From assembly GCA_019918135.1 (NCBI GenBank), contig WBZZ01000433.1, forward strand, positions 62,001-126,000: 64,000 nucleotides of DNA, written 5' to 3'. Position numbers and translations under genes: made by a program. This stretch comes from Paulinella micropora. Lineage: Eukaryota; Cercozoa; Imbricatea; Euglyphida; Paulinellidae. This document shows, piece after piece, positions 10,872 to 21,809 of the stretch; positions within the stretch are counted from its first letter, which is position 1, and each line of letters opens with the position of its first letter. The notes beneath the pieces were generated by a model. It searched no databases. It had not been told where the DNA came from and saw nothing but the letters and a program-made list of their open reading frames with translations.

Positions 10872-11306
10872 TCAATTGCGTAACGCGCCCAACCCTTCCT
10901 GCTGAGCATATTTGCAGAAATCCTTGTGCGCCCCCCAATCTGACCGCTAGTGTCTTTTGCAACAGTAAAACACCCCATTACAGCCCTTGCACCTAAACAT
11001 AGGTTTCATGATGTCCTGTTTCTCGTTGCAGTACTCACACGTTCGCGGTGGTAGATGATATGAGTGCGGCATATCAGCTGGGTATATACCTGGCGGTTGA
11101 TACGTCGAGCAATATTGGCACGATCCTACCATGCGTTGCCACCCTGTCGGCCAAATGTTGAAGCCCAACCTCAAGCTCCAATATTCCATTTCCATAATCA
11201 TGGCATGGTTGAAACAAAAATGGACATCTATGTACCAGAACCAAGGCCAGTCTGATAATGTGAGGTGTGAGTAGCTGCCTGCATGGAGCAATTCATTTGC
11301 CAGCAA
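10872..11306 (-). pseudogene. MYND-type zinc finger region inside the Copia element
   Basis: About 90 residues ending in a Cys-rich module that fits MYND: CEYC, then CKGC, then FYCCKRH, a TAG stop at 10947-10949, and RSDWGAHKDFC. In MYND domains the stop position is the conserved Gln after the sixth ligand, so one CAG to TAG change explains it. The module sits between the gag tail and the protease, where Copia elements normally have nothing of this kind. Upstream residues (HFCFNHAMIMEME, NIWPTGWQRM) are unfamiliar. It is either a captured host domain or a host gene fragment trapped between parts of the element. Confidence 0.65.
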
Positions 11307-11712
11307 CGTTATTTAATGTAAATGCAATTCCCAATCGTTTGTCTGGCCTGATTCTACTCGCTATGGGTCTATTTATTTCTAACTTTCGCTCACCCACTAA
11401 CGGTTGTGTCTCTGTGAAGTGTGGCAACCATGCAAATGGTGACACACTTTCGCTGATTAGCTTGCTTGGATACCAGGGCTCTTCTCTGGGGACAATATAG
11501 TTAGTTGGGGCATCCATTTGCCACGCTGTTTGCCAGTGTTTGGGTGGCACTGGGAACCTGTATGGGTCGTTCAACATTCTGTACAGTTTGCGTGCAAACA
11601 CCCACATGTTCAATTTCGTACGAAAATCATTCTCGTCTATCTTTTGTTCCCGTGTAAGCGAATCCCACGGGATTTCAACCGGGCGTAACTTGCTGAAGGA
11701 CTCATAGTCCAT
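11293..11712 (-). pseudogene. Unknown domain between Copia gag and MYND region
   Basis: A 139-codon open frame (MDYESFSKLRPVEIPW ... NNVAGK) rich in Trp, Pro and Arg, overlapping the next frame at its end. It reads as the upstream half of the same protein as the MYND region, with a frameshift near 11300. I recognise no family. Nothing indicates a membrane segment. Confidence 0.45.
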
Positions 11713-11777
11713 ATGGGGTGGTACTACCCCGTAAGCAGTTATCGATCCTGACGCTTGTGACCCCTCTTTGTGTTCCC

Positions 11778-13082
11778 CTAATCTGTCACTAACTTGTACC
11801 CTGACGACATCCGTGTCCTATTTTCTTTTGACTCTATTGTAGTTGTCGTCGCGCTCGTAATAGTCGTTGCGCTCGCAAAACTGGATGTCTGCCTAATAGG
11901 TAAAGTGATGGTCAGGTCATCATCTTCAGGCTCGGATGGTACCAGAGTCTCGTCATCGTCGACTGCCAACGCCACTATGTCTACAGGTTTGCTATCCAAT
12001 GCTTCTTCCATACCTCCGTCGTGCCATTCGGGCGCCCCTTGATGAACGCAGTCGTCCCATCGTTCTTCTGTGTTGCACAACATACCATGCTTTGCACAGT
12101 CAACACTAATTGAAGCTGTTTGCTGGCCAGGCCGTACCTGGATGCGCTTGTAAAGATCTTTGTCGACAACTTGTTTGGTGTATTTTTCCGCGACGTTATT
12201 GTAGAGAGCCGGCTCGCGACATTCAGTCGTGTGCCTGACAAGCGGAATGGGCACCAACTCAAGCCATTCATGGTTGCAATCCATCGGTTCATCAGAAATT
12301 TCGGCTGACTCCTTCCGGGCCTCCGCAGGTGCGCTTTCATCTACATTATCCCTCATCACAAGAGGGCAATCCCAGAAAGCACAAGTACCGTTGATTTGGA
12401 TGTGAGCCCATTTCTTCAGCTGCCGGGGCACCTCCTCCGGCTTCTGCTTCTTCTTCTGTTGCTCCTCCGCGACTGGTTTCTCAGCGGGTTCCGGAATCTG
12501 TTCCGTTGCAATGTAACATATAAGTTTGCGATTTGGCAACAAAGTAGTTACCTTCACTGGCTCAGGAGGCAGCTTTAGCATCTCATCCACTTCGATCTGC
12601 CCCAGCTCCGATCTTTGCTCAATCATCTGTTGAACAGCAAGCCCAGCCCATGCGTCATCGATGTCGTCCTGCCTGCCTTCCGCCTGCTTGGCTAAATATG
12701 CAGCTGGTTTGTTGACCACCCTCGCCTTGCGAGGGTCCTTGGGTCTATTATTCGAATTATTATTGTATGTTGAGCGTGTTTGCACACCCCTTCCTTTCGG
12801 CTTGGCCCCCCCTTTCTGATTCGAGCCATTATTGTTGCGTCGGGATAATCCCCGAACTTTGCATTCAGCCCCGGTGTGTGTCGGCTTATTGACACACTCC
12901 GGCCTAAGGCATTTCACACTGCAATTCTTAACTACGTGGTTGTCCTTTCGACAATTGAAACATGCCTTATTGTCGCTCGCAATGAAAACAGAAACGGCTT
13001 GTTGGCTGGATGGCGTAGCGTTTTTTCTTTGGTGCCTCGGCGTCTCGGCCGCTTGCGCCATCTCCTGAATGCGAGCACACAA
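11778..13082 (-). CDS. Copia gag C-terminal part with zinc knuckle
   Basis: The 434-codon frame begins next to the gag core and carries CFNCRKDNHVVKNC, a CX2CX4HX4C-like knuckle, followed by a second Cys cluster (CLRPECVNKPTHTGAEC). This is the nucleocapsid-like RNA-binding part. Downstream is a basic NNNGSNQK region, a KKKQKPEEVPRQLKKW segment and an acidic tail. The tail is much longer than in standard Copia gag and of unknown role. Upstream the frame connects to the gag core only after a frameshift. Confidence 0.75.
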   Translation of the reverse strand: MCARIQEMAQAAETPRHQRKNATPSSQQAVSVFIASDNKACFNCRKDNHVVKNCSVKCLRPECVNKPTHTGAECKVRGLSRRNNNGSNQKGGAKPKGRGVQTRSTYNNNSNNRPKDPRKARVVNKPAAYLAKQAEGRQDDIDDAWAGLAVQQMIEQRSELGQIEVDEMLKLPPEPVKVTTLLPNRKLICYIATEQIPEPAEKPVAEEQQKKKQKPEEVPRQLKKWAHIQINGTCAFWDCPLVMRDNVDESAPAEARKESAEISDEPMDCNHEWLELVPIPLVRHTTECREPALYNNVAEKYTKQVVDKDLYKRIQVRPGQQTASISVDCAKHGMLCNTEERWDDCVHQGAPEWHDGGMEEALDSKPVDIVALAVDDDETLVPSEPEDDDLTITLPIRQTSSFASATTITSATTTTIESKENRTRMSSGYKLVTD

Positions 13083-13168
13083 TGCATCGTATGTAGGTTT
13101 ATCAGCGTCCGGCTTGGACCAATAAAGAGGTCCGCCTACATCCCCTCGAGCTAAGTGTTTGGCCTCTC

Positions 13169-13689
13169 TTATCCATTGTAAACGGTAGCTACAAATTTGA
13201 ACTGGTCTGGGAAGTCTAATCGCAGCTGAGCTAACTTCTCATATCTATGAGACTGTCTTTCTATCCAGTCCTCTATCTTCGTCTTTTCACCTATCTTGTC
13301 GGTGAACATCTCCTGTAGTAGCTTATGGTTAGAGATCGGCCCTAACAATGCGTACTTCTCGCTAAGTCTCCCCCACATCTCTCTCGGATGGTTAACTGCT
13401 TTTCGAATCGTCAACATCGCCGGGTGCCCCTGCAATGCATTCGCAAGGTAGGAACGTAATTTCACTATGCAAGAGAGCTGTACCTTCTCCGGAAGGCATG
13501 CTTCCAAATTCTCGTACGTAAAGTCACGCCCAGACCGTAAATAGCAGCCTTCTGTTCCTCGAGCGGTACATCTGGGTCCCCTGCTTGCTTTCCTTGTACT
13601 GCCTTCTTCAGCTCTTGATCCGTATGCGTAATAAACGTCTTGAAATATGCAAGCGGCATAGGTCCATGTGCGTCAGCGAGAAATATCAA
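13169..13689 (-). pseudogene. Copia gag core
   Basis: Two overlapping frames (13465-13689 and 13169-13507) joined by a frameshift near 13525 give a Copia-type gag: SYLANALQGHPAML, MWGRLSEKYALLG, MFTDKIGEKTKIEDWIERQ and KLAQLRLDFPDQF. The spacing and the helix with the WIERQ pattern are typical of UBN2-like gag. The upstream start is not clear. Confidence 0.75.
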
Positions 13690-13699
13690 AAACTTTGGG

Positions 13700-14500
13700 T
13701 CAACACCCTCGACAAACTGATGGGCTAGAATAATCCATGACCGATCGATAATGTGGGGAAATAAACTAATGGACTTCCTAGTTTCAATAAAAACACTTTA
13801 ATGAGATGGAAATTATTTGTAATGTAACGGAATATAATAAATCACATGGTTTCCTAATCTAGAATTCATGTAAACACAATATCTGACTGTTAATATGACC
13901 ATGGTATGACTGTAATAGAGTGTAGCATTGTCACTGTTCTAAAGACATGTGATAATGAGATCGTTCAGTGCGGGTGAAGCAAATTGATTAGTAAATTGGC
14001 AATACTGTTATGTTTCAGGGAAACAATTACGATAATAATCAGCATTACCCGTTACTAATAAATTGGTAATGATCAGGTAAAAATTGTAATAATGTGACAA
14101 TTCTGAGTTCCACGGTTAATAATAAGAAGGACTAAAAATATCATGGATTTTGTGGTCCTACACGATGTTCTCTCTTCTGCAGGAAGAATTCTTCCTTTGC
14201 GAAGCTTTGATCTGCACAGAAGCAAACGACTTGAAACTGTGATGGAAAGAATCAGGTAAGCAAGGCGTGAACTCACACATGAAAACCATTCTACACTTTG
14301 GCAAACACATTTTTGTCACACACCGAAATTGTTGCATTGACAGTCTTTGCTTCAAAATCAGTTTGTGGGGGGGTTTTCAAGAAGTCACCAGACAACAACT
14401 GCATTTTACACTGTTAACAAAATGTTTTCAGTGGAAGGGTAGGCAATTTCACACAAAACCAAACGAGCCTGAAAAAAGCTTGTAGGGCCAAACCGGACAT
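13700..14500. other. AT-rich non-coding stretch
   Basis: No credible ORF. It should contain any surviving left-reading LTR of the Copia element, but I see no matching copy elsewhere in the window. Confidence 0.5.
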
Positions 14501-14755
14501 GAGTTTTTTATGCATAAAAGCTCAAAATGTGGCAAGTCCATTTTGGAACAGTTAAATTTTAAAACGTCTGCAGTTCTCTGCAAGAACCTTTCAGGTGCCA
14601 CCGGTTCCCGGAACCGGTCAGCAGTTTTATGCATAAAAGTGCTGAGGGAAATTGGGCTCGGGCGTAAAAAGTGAACCCCAATTGGAAAATCCAAAAAAAT
14701 ATGAAAAAGGCAGCCGAGCCGATCCGAACATGAAACTTTTGTGCATAAAAGTGCC
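14500..14755. repeat. Three diverged ~115-bp units with a TTTTATGCATAAAA palindrome
   Basis: Palindromic cores at 14505-14519, 14625-14638 and 14737-14750, spaced about 115 bp, are each preceded by an ACCGG- or CCGAACATGA-like block. Two further cores lie downstream of the next gene (17512-17526 and 17611-17623). Confidence 0.6.
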
Positions 14756-15139
14756 AACTGCAAACGGTCCAGACCTGTCTGAACCGAACAGTTTGATTTC
14801 TTTCAAAAGTGGTGTGAAACATGTTGAAACCACTCTTGATGTACATGAAGATGCTAGTTCAGAAACAGCCACGACAGATTTCAGGGTTATTTCAATAGAG
14901 CATGCAAATGTCTTGAAAGGTGACAAAAAGGAATTTTAAAGCATGCATTTGTTTTTCAATGTGTCTCTTTTTAAAACTTCCCTCGGTACAAAAACACAAA
15001 CATCTGAGTAAACCAGCATCACTGCACCTGTAAACATGCTGCTGTGCTAGGCAAAACGAAGCACGAACTGACTTGATCTGGTCTACTTGGTTACAACTTT
15101 GCAAATAGTCTGAAGTTTTGCAATATTGGTGTTCCCAAT

Positions 15140-17203
15140 TTGGGAGTGTGCCCGTACAACAATGCACTTTGGACGGTTGTGGGTGTAATTCAGTCGCAGC
15201 GGTTGCAGCCTCCCAGCTTAATGTGGAATGACTGCAAGAGAAACGCAATTCCAGATAATCTTTTTCAGCATGCTTTGACTGAACTTACACGAAGTAAGAT
15301 GCATGAGTTGCAAACCAGGAATCCTGACTTTTTGCAATTTTTCAACACTTTGCTTCCAGGGAATCAGACAGAATTTTGCTCAGATTACATGTCAGTCTTT
15401 CCACCGACAACGATCATGCGAACAAGGAAGCTGTTTTCTTCGGTGTGAGGTTGGAAGACCGAAACATCGCATCCAATGATGCGTTGATTCGTTTTTTGCC
15501 AAAGCTTGCAGCGGATCAAAGGCAGGACGAAGAGCCCCGTTACAAGCTCTACACGGTCGATTCCAACATTTACAAAAGAATTCTCAAAGTTTATTTTTTC
15601 AAGTTGTGACGAAGTTGTGCAAGAACAGCTTTTGTGCATGTGCTGTTTTTGCAGGCAATTTTCGACTTGAGTGGAGGCTTTGCTCACCTGAAGTCCTGGA
15701 TGTGTGTGTTTCTCGGGCACTGGCATGTTCACAAGTTCTTGTGTATTTTGATTTGGCGTGAGTTCAAGCGCCAAGTGTTCGGCCCGTTTTGGCATGCACT
15801 GTTTCCTGACAAGAATTCCTCATCAAGCTCCGGCTGAAGACAATCACTGCAATCATGGCTTACCTGCGACTAGCTTACCTTCACGTGAGAAAGGACATTC
15901 AGGACAGCTCTGACAACGCGGCCCTTCCTGAAGAAGCTAGAAAATCACTCCGAAGTCTTTTGACGTTGTTTGAGTGGTTCATGCCAGTTGTAAGTCTTTG
16001 GCTCAGCTCCAGCATTGACAATGCATTTTTGTTGTTGTTGTTGTTGTTGATTTTGTTGTTGTTGTTGTTGTGCAGGCCCAGGACCTGGGTTGCGTCATTC
16101 GTGAAAACTTACCCAAACAAATTTGGGTGTACTTGCACAGAGGTTTGCATATGTTGTTGCAATTCAAAGCCAACGAGTACACACATGTCCTAACATTGCA
16201 CCTGCTGCTATTGAAATACTGGCGAAGTGTGAAACACCCTGCTCGGAGAGCGTTTCAGCATGACCCCAGGATGTTCTCTGAAGAAAAATGTGAAGTGAAT
16301 CTCAGCAGCGTTGCGATGTATTTTTTGAGCGACCCGATGCTGTTTTATCTTCAACACGTACAGAAAACGCTGTTGTTGCTGACTCACAGTCGTGAAAACC
16401 TGGGGGAAAGCTCCCGTAACCAGGACTGACAGAAGACTGAGCCTCGGGGTCCAGAGGTTGAGGCGGTGTACAATTTTTTACTGGAGCTTGTAGCAAGCAT
16501 TAAAGGTGGAACTGCGAGAATGTACCCTGTTGGCGCAGCTGAAAACTGGGATTCCAAGGATGACATGAAGAACATGGTTGTTCCATTCGAGATCAAGTTG
16601 CAAGTCAAGAATGATGTTCTTCCTCAGTTCGACAGAAACGTTCAGCGCTGCAAGCGCCTTTCGGTTTTGAACTGGCTTGTTAATGTTCCCGCTGCAATTG
16701 AGGAAGGAGTCGTGGATGATCCGCTCCAAGATTCCCAGGATGCAGACTCGCAAGGGAACAGGGAGCTACAGCCATCACAAGGCGAGCAGGAATTGTCGCA
16801 GGCAAGTTTGCAGAGAATAGATTCAGCAATTTCTGCGGCGGATGCGAAGGCAGGGGACGGCCCTGGAGAAGGGTCACTGGCAAGGAGTCCAAGAATGTTA
16901 CCGCGGCCAAGGAGCAGGCGTCGAGGGGAAGCAGAGCTGGACGCAGCTGAAGATGGAGATGAAACAGACGAAATGGCGCACAGCGATTCCCAGTGTACCT
17001 CAGACAGTGACGATGATTATTTTTCAGACGACTGGAAGTGCTCTGCCGCAGACGCTGAGTCGGAAGCAGTTGCTAGCAAGGAATCTATTCGTCAGCACTT
17101 ACGCAGCTCTGCACGCGCAGTCAGGGCAAGAACCTGGATGGCACGCTTTGGTGGGGATTTTGACACTGACTCGACTCAGTCGACAGCTTCCCGCCAGGAT
17201 TAA
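15140..17203 (+). pseudogene. Intron-containing gene, broken; possible DUF6589-like protein
   Basis: Exon pieces read NIYKRILK, then a 66-bp intron (15589-15654, ending TTTTTGCAG), then FLGHWHVHKFLCILIWREF. A frame change near 15810 follows, then AYLRLAYLHVRKDIQ. A second intron (about 15990-16076, GTAAGT ... GTGCAG) carries a TTG run. After it come VYLHRGLHMLLQF and LLLKYWRSVKHP. A TGA at 16427-16429 interrupts an otherwise open frame that runs on to 17203 with an acidic, Ser-rich tail. The order (nucleotide-fold-like strand, HWH motif, helical region, HP motif) reminds me of large uncharacterised DUF6589 proteins, but the match is weak. Function unknown. Confidence 0.5.
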
Positions 17204-18600
17204 AAAATTTGGCACGGTACGACCGGTCGGAATTTTTGCATTAAAATTTTTTTCAGTGGGGAAGTTGCATTTGCGAATGACATAGGTCAGGATTAACATT
17301 CCGGCTGATTCTTGTGTGGCTGTTAGTTATTAAATGTTAATGTAGCACTTTTATGTATATTTGGATCAAGTATCGTTTCCAAGGACGTCAGTTTTAATTG
17401 GACTTAAATGTTAATTAAACTTTTCTTACTCAAGCTACTGTTTCAACGTGCTGGAAATTGTCAGTGCAGCAGAATTTAATTTACTGAGTCAGTTTAAGGA
17501 ATGCAAAATGCTTTTATGCATAAAAATCACAAATTTAGTTGATTTCTGCTGGGTTTTTTTTAGACAAAATTTTTCATCTTTTTTGGCAACAGCTTTCCAT
17601 CACTAACAGCTTTTATGCATAAAGTGTTTTCCTACAGCTTGCATGCTTTTCTACTGATTCAATAAATATTAATATAATAATCTATTTATGTGATTTTTAG
17701 TGATACTACTGCGTGACTAAGATCGAAGTTTTTTTAACAATGTGCAGGCGTGTTTGGGATTGTTTTTGCATTGAATGAAAAGCTTTAATTTCCCAGTCGA
17801 TCGCGAATTCGAAGTTTGTATGCTTGAAGAAATATTATTAAGAAAAAAGATTAAGACAGCTGTTTGAGATTTGTTGAGTGTGTGCTTGTGGGACGCAGTG
17901 ACATGCAGTGCGATCACTTGTAGTATTTTAGTATCGTTTTCTAGTTTCTAAGGCCCGTTCTACACGGGTTCTATTTCGGGCTAAATTAGCCCAAAATAGG
18001 CTAATCGAGCCGTTACGCACCAGATAGTGGTGCCGGCCCGGGGGCTAATCGTCTTCGACCTGGTGCCAGAAGGAAGGGTGGAGACGTGATTAACCCTCCC
18101 TTTCTACTACTGCCACATCAAACCTAACAAGCTCTCTGCCTCTGTACTTTTGCTCACAATGCAATGTACAAGTCTTGGGGACACTATACATATAAAAAGA
18201 AAAATACGTTTGCATTGCATCGCTTCGTATTGCTGCTACAAAAGACACCCCCTCTAAACCCCTTTGTTTTTCTTGTTGCTAGCACTTCGAAGGATAGAAA
18301 TGCTAGCCTGAGCCTGTAATGATCTACAAACATCATATACCATCAGATGTTTCTATTCTGCTGTTCTCTTCCACTGAGCACATACAACTGTGGGATGGCG
18401 ATGACTTGGGTGAACTCCTACTCCTCACGTCCTTGGCGAAGGTGTTTACATTGCTCCTTTTGCTTCTTCTTTCTTTCCTTCTTTCTTAATTCTTCACTGT
18501 TTCTTATTTATTCTTTCTTCTTTCTTTCTTCTTTTTCTTCTTTCTTCTTTGTTGTCTCTTTTTGTTTTTTTTTCTTTCGTCTCGCTTCTTTCTCTTTAAT
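17204..18600. other. Non-coding stretch with palindromes and a pyrimidine-rich tract
   Basis: It contains two TTTTATGCATAAA cores (17512 and 17611), a hairpin-prone block at 17950-18060 (GGCCCGTTCTACACGGG, then GGGCTAAATTAGCCC) resembling the end of a small non-autonomous DNA transposon, and a TTTCTT-rich tract at 18455-18600 leading into the microsatellite. No convincing gene. Confidence 0.5.
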
Positions 18601-19007
18601 TATATGTATGTATGTATGTATGTATGTATGCATGCATGCATGTATGTATGTATGTATGTATGTGTGTGTGTGTGTATGTGTGTGTGTGTGTGTCTATGTA
18701 TGTATGTCTGTATGTATGTATATCTATGCATGTGTATGTATGTGAGTATTTATGTGTATGTATGTGTATGTATGTATGTATGTATGTATGTATGTATGTA
18801 TAATATATGTATGTATGTATGTATGTATGCATGCATGCATGTATGCATGCATGTATGCATATATGTATGTATGTATGTATGCATGCATGCAGGCATCCAT
18901 GCATGTATGCATGTATGTATGTATGTATGTATGTTTGTATGTATGTATGTATGCATGTATGTATGCATGTATGTATGTATGCATGTATGTATGTATGTAT
19001 GTATGTA

Positions 19008-19040
<33 letters not shown>

Positions 19041-19180
19041 TGTGTATTTATGTATGTATGTATGTATGTATGTATGTATGTATGTATGTATGCATGTATG
19101 TATGTATGCATGCATGTATGTATGTATGTATGCATGCATGCATGCATGCATGTATGTATGCATGTATGTATGTATGTATT
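18601..19180. repeat. (TATG)n microsatellite with TG and TGCA interruptions
   Basis: About 580 bp of TATG/CATA tetranucleotide repeat with short runs of TG, TGCATGCA and TAATATA. Long open frames here on both strands are repeat artefacts. Confidence 0.97.
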
Positions 19181-20296
19181 GATTTCTGGTATTGCCTTTT
19201 AATTGCTCTTGCATCTTCTGCCAGATGAAGAGCAAGGCTTGCTCCGGGTCATCGGGGTCACGTTGGTGCCGGGATGCCTCTTCTAGGCACTTGAAATCAA
19301 CGTCGTCCTCTGCAGGAACCTGTGTGTTGCCCTGGACATAATCGCTCAAATTCGAAATGGCACAGGCCACGCAATGCTTAATTGTGCACTTTCTTGTCTC
19401 GCCAGGAACCACACGCGTAGCAAAGACGCAGCTCAGGCACTGCATCAGCGCGCGGATGTAGCACGAATTGGCGCTCCCGCGGAGGCCGCGCTGCCTCGGC
19501 GGCGGCGCTGGGCTCTTGGTCCTGCACAGACAGCAGCGTGAATGAAAGGGTACCTAGAGGTGCGCCAAGACATTTGGAAGAAAACAAGCCTCGCGGACCT
19601 AGAGCTTTTCGGGCCGGTCGCGCCGGTCGCGCCGACGGGGCCGGTCGCGCCGGTCGCGCGCGCGAGTAACTTTTGTACTAGCGTTTGCATAACCAGGGAC
19701 CACGAAACGTCGTCGCTGCTCTTGGGCTTTCTGACGACGTCGGCTTTGAGCAGTGCCCGGATCTGTGGGCTACAACCTCCCGAGTCCGCAAGCCTCCTTT
19801 GCCTGAGGGCTTTAGTCTTGTCAAGGGCGTCCTGCAGGGAATGCCGAGCCCTGGCATTATTCTTCAGCACGTCCTTCACGAGGCCGAACACGGTGCCATC
19901 CTGGAAAACACGTACCTCCAGATCGAGTTCGTTTAGGCTGCGGACTTTGTCGGGGTCCTGTGCCATCCGCGTCAAGTGACTGACGTACGACATATCTTGG
20001 GTGTTGGCGGGGCACGGACAGTCGAAGTAGCTAAAGGCCGTGGCCAGGGCCGTGTACCAGGGCGGGTACGGATCCTTGTCCAGCGCAAAGTTCAGGATGT
20101 AAAGCTTCACGACCTTGGCCCAGTTCTTGTAAATAAATTTCAGGGTCTTAAGGAAAGGGTCGTACAGATGCTCAGAGTCTCTCTTGATTTCAGAAACAAA
20201 GACGCATTTGGAGGATTTGCAGGCGGCGGAACGAACGTGCAGCCTCCTAAAGTCCTTGGCGAACTTGACGACCTCATCTGCTCCGTCTGGTGCCAT
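19181..20296 (-). CDS. Unknown protein with collagen-like stretch and Cys-rich C-terminus; one intron
   Basis: Exon 1 (20296-19599) encodes MAPDGADEVVKFAKDF, a mostly helical segment with WYTALATAFSYFDCP, then GATGPVGATGATGP, a short collagen-like Gly-X-Y run. A 77-bp intron (19522-19598, GT ... CTGTGCAG) is supported because splicing keeps the frame. It then gives a Cys-rich segment (CYIRALMQCLSC, CTIKHCVAC) and ends QALLFIWQKMQEQL. The frame then runs into the TATG repeat without a stop until about 18750, so the true 3' end is uncertain; a further intron or a repeat-encoded tail are both possible. I recognise no family. Confidence 0.6.
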
Positions 20297-20594
20297 GCTT
20301 TTTCCTGCCCGGCTAATCGTTGGAAGCCTTAATTCTTTTTTTTACTAGTACATTTATTAATAAGAAATACAAATATCCCCAAGCCGCGCACTCTTTTGGG
20401 TGCCAGCACGGGAAGGACTTTGGACGGGACGGCGGGGGGGGGGGGATGGGGATGGTTTTGGAGAGAAATACAGGGGAGGGGGGGGGAGCAAAAAAAGAGT
20501 GCGCGGCTTGGGATGTTTGAAGGGGGGAGTAGGGCGCGGGGGGAATATGCGGCCGAGAGAGAGAGAGAGAGAGAAAAGGGCGGCGGCGCAAAAG
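20297..20594. repeat. Intergenic spacer with a perfect ~20-bp inverted repeat
   Basis: CCCAAGCCGCGCACTCTTTT (ending near 20397) is repeated inverted at 20494-20513, around a G-rich loop. A GAGA run lies at 20555-20575. It separates two leftward genes, so it may form a 3'-end hairpin or be a transposon footprint. Confidence 0.7.
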
Positions 20595-21809
20595 TCATTG
20601 TGTCGTGGGGAGGGGCCAGCCGGTCAGGCCCGCTAGGCGCGCGGCCACTACCGCGTACAGCACCCCGTTACAACGCGCGGTCCCGAGCGCCCACCGCAGC
20701 ACTCTGACCGACTTGTCCACGGGGTCGCGCCGGCGCTTGGCCAGCCAGCTTAGCACGTAAAGCGTGAGGTGCCTGGGGCCGCGCAGGCGCAGGGCCTCAC
20801 GCAAGGTCCGCACGGGCTTCTGGGCGTCGCCGGAGAGGTGCGCAAGCAGCTCCTGCTCCTGTTCGGGCCTGTTCATCCCGAGCGCGACGCGCAGCCTGTC
20901 GGTGTCCGTGCCTGTAAAGCACACAGCTGGCTCGCGCGCCACCTCGCACAGGACGGCCTTCTCCGGCAGGCTCAACTGCGACAGCGCGTAAAGGCGCCAG
21001 TAGCGGCCGCCGTCACTGCCAAGCCCCTCGATGAAGAAGCAGACCGCCAGGCGCCAGGCCTTCCAGAACCTGTTCGCGTCCCAACCGCTCAGCTGGGACG
21101 TTGCCGCCGTCAGCGCGTCGGGGCTGACGGACGCCACGTACGTTACTAGCGCGTCCCCGTAGTCGGGGCCCGGCTTCAGCTTGGACAGGCAGCCCAGGTC
21201 CAGGTCGCCCAGCAGCACCCTGTTGACGACGTTGTGTTCATTCACGTCTAGCAGGATGTTGGAGGGTTTGGCGTCGTGGAAGAACCACCGCAGCCTGCTC
21301 AGGGCCCTGAGACGGCTAAGCACGGGCTCCAGCACCTGTGTGCACAAGTCCGCGCTCTTCAGCGTGCAGGAATCCAGAAACTTTTGCAGATCCGTATCCA
21401 GCCGCTCCAGCACCAGGGCCGAGAAGCCGTTCCAGCGGGCGAGATCGTTGCCGGAGCGCCTGAAGTGCGCGCACGTGCGCGCGATCGCGGCCCGCAGGTC
21501 CCGCTGTTGGCACTTGTAGCTGAACAACGTCGCGGCGTTCAGGCCCAGCTTGGACAGCAGCTGGCAGCCGACGCCGTGCTGGGCGCCGATTCTCAGGCCC
21601 TTCTCCTGCTCCCCGTCGGGGTCGAACGTCAGCTTAACGGCGATGCCGCACCCCCGCTGGCCGAACACAGTGCCGTACGAGCCGGCGCCCAGCTCCGTCG
21701 AGTCCGCCAGCATGTCCAGCAGCTCCCGTGTCTGTTGTGCGTTTAGCCACGGCTCACACTCGGGCCCCTGCCGCAGTTGCGAAGACAGCCTGTTCCACCA
21801 CGCCTGCAT
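20595..21809 (-). CDS. Divergent protein kinase-like protein
   Basis: A 404-aa protein starting at the ATG at 21807-21809 (MQAWWNRLSS); the open frame upstream is G/A-run spacer. It has a glycine loop GAGSYGTVF (residues 41-49), the VAIK-type lysine in IAVKL (K59), a catalytic loop HDAKPSN (residues 178-184, with HDA for HRD) and a metal motif DLG (204-206) in place of DFG. These fit an atypical Ser/Thr kinase; Asp179 and Asn184 are kept, so activity is possible. The C-terminal 200 residues are helical and unmatched. It lies in a compact GC-rich cluster; a viral kinase origin is possible but unproven. Confidence 0.8.
   Translation of the reverse strand: MQAWWNRLSSQLRQGPECEPWLNAQQTRELLDMLADSTELGAGSYGTVFGQRGCGIAVKLTFDPDGEQEKGLRIGAQHGVGCQLLSKLGLNAATLFSYKCQQRDLRAAIARTCAHFRRSGNDLARWNGFSALVLERLDTDLQKFLDSCTLKSADLCTQVLEPVLSRLRALSRLRWFFHDAKPSNILLDVNEHNVVNRVLLGDLDLGCLSKLKPGPDYGDALVTYVASVSPDALTAATSQLSGWDANRFWKAWRLAVCFFIEGLGSDGGRYWRLYALSQLSLPEKAVLCEVAREPAVCFTGTDTDRLRVALGMNRPEQEQELLAHLSGDAQKPVRTLREALRLRGPRHLTLYVLSWLAKRRRDPVDKSVRVLRWALGTARCNGVLYAVVAARLAGLTGWPLPTTQ

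Larger units (their letters stand above)
4750..13700 (-). mobile_element. Copia-type LTR retrotransposon, decayed, with a nested LINE
   Basis: Reading leftward from 13.7 kb: gag, zinc-knuckle gag tail, an extra MYND-finger region, protease, pre-integrase, integrase, then reverse transcriptase split by a LINE. Protease-integrase-RT order is that of Ty1/Copia elements. Several frameshifts and stops make it non-functional. I did not find LTRs, primer-binding site or RNase H, so the outer limits are approximate. Confidence 0.85.

Noticed and set aside
18596..19228. Many long ORFs in the TATG repeat, both strands
   Set aside because: A 4-base repeat unit without stops gives open frames in every phase; composition is pure repeat.
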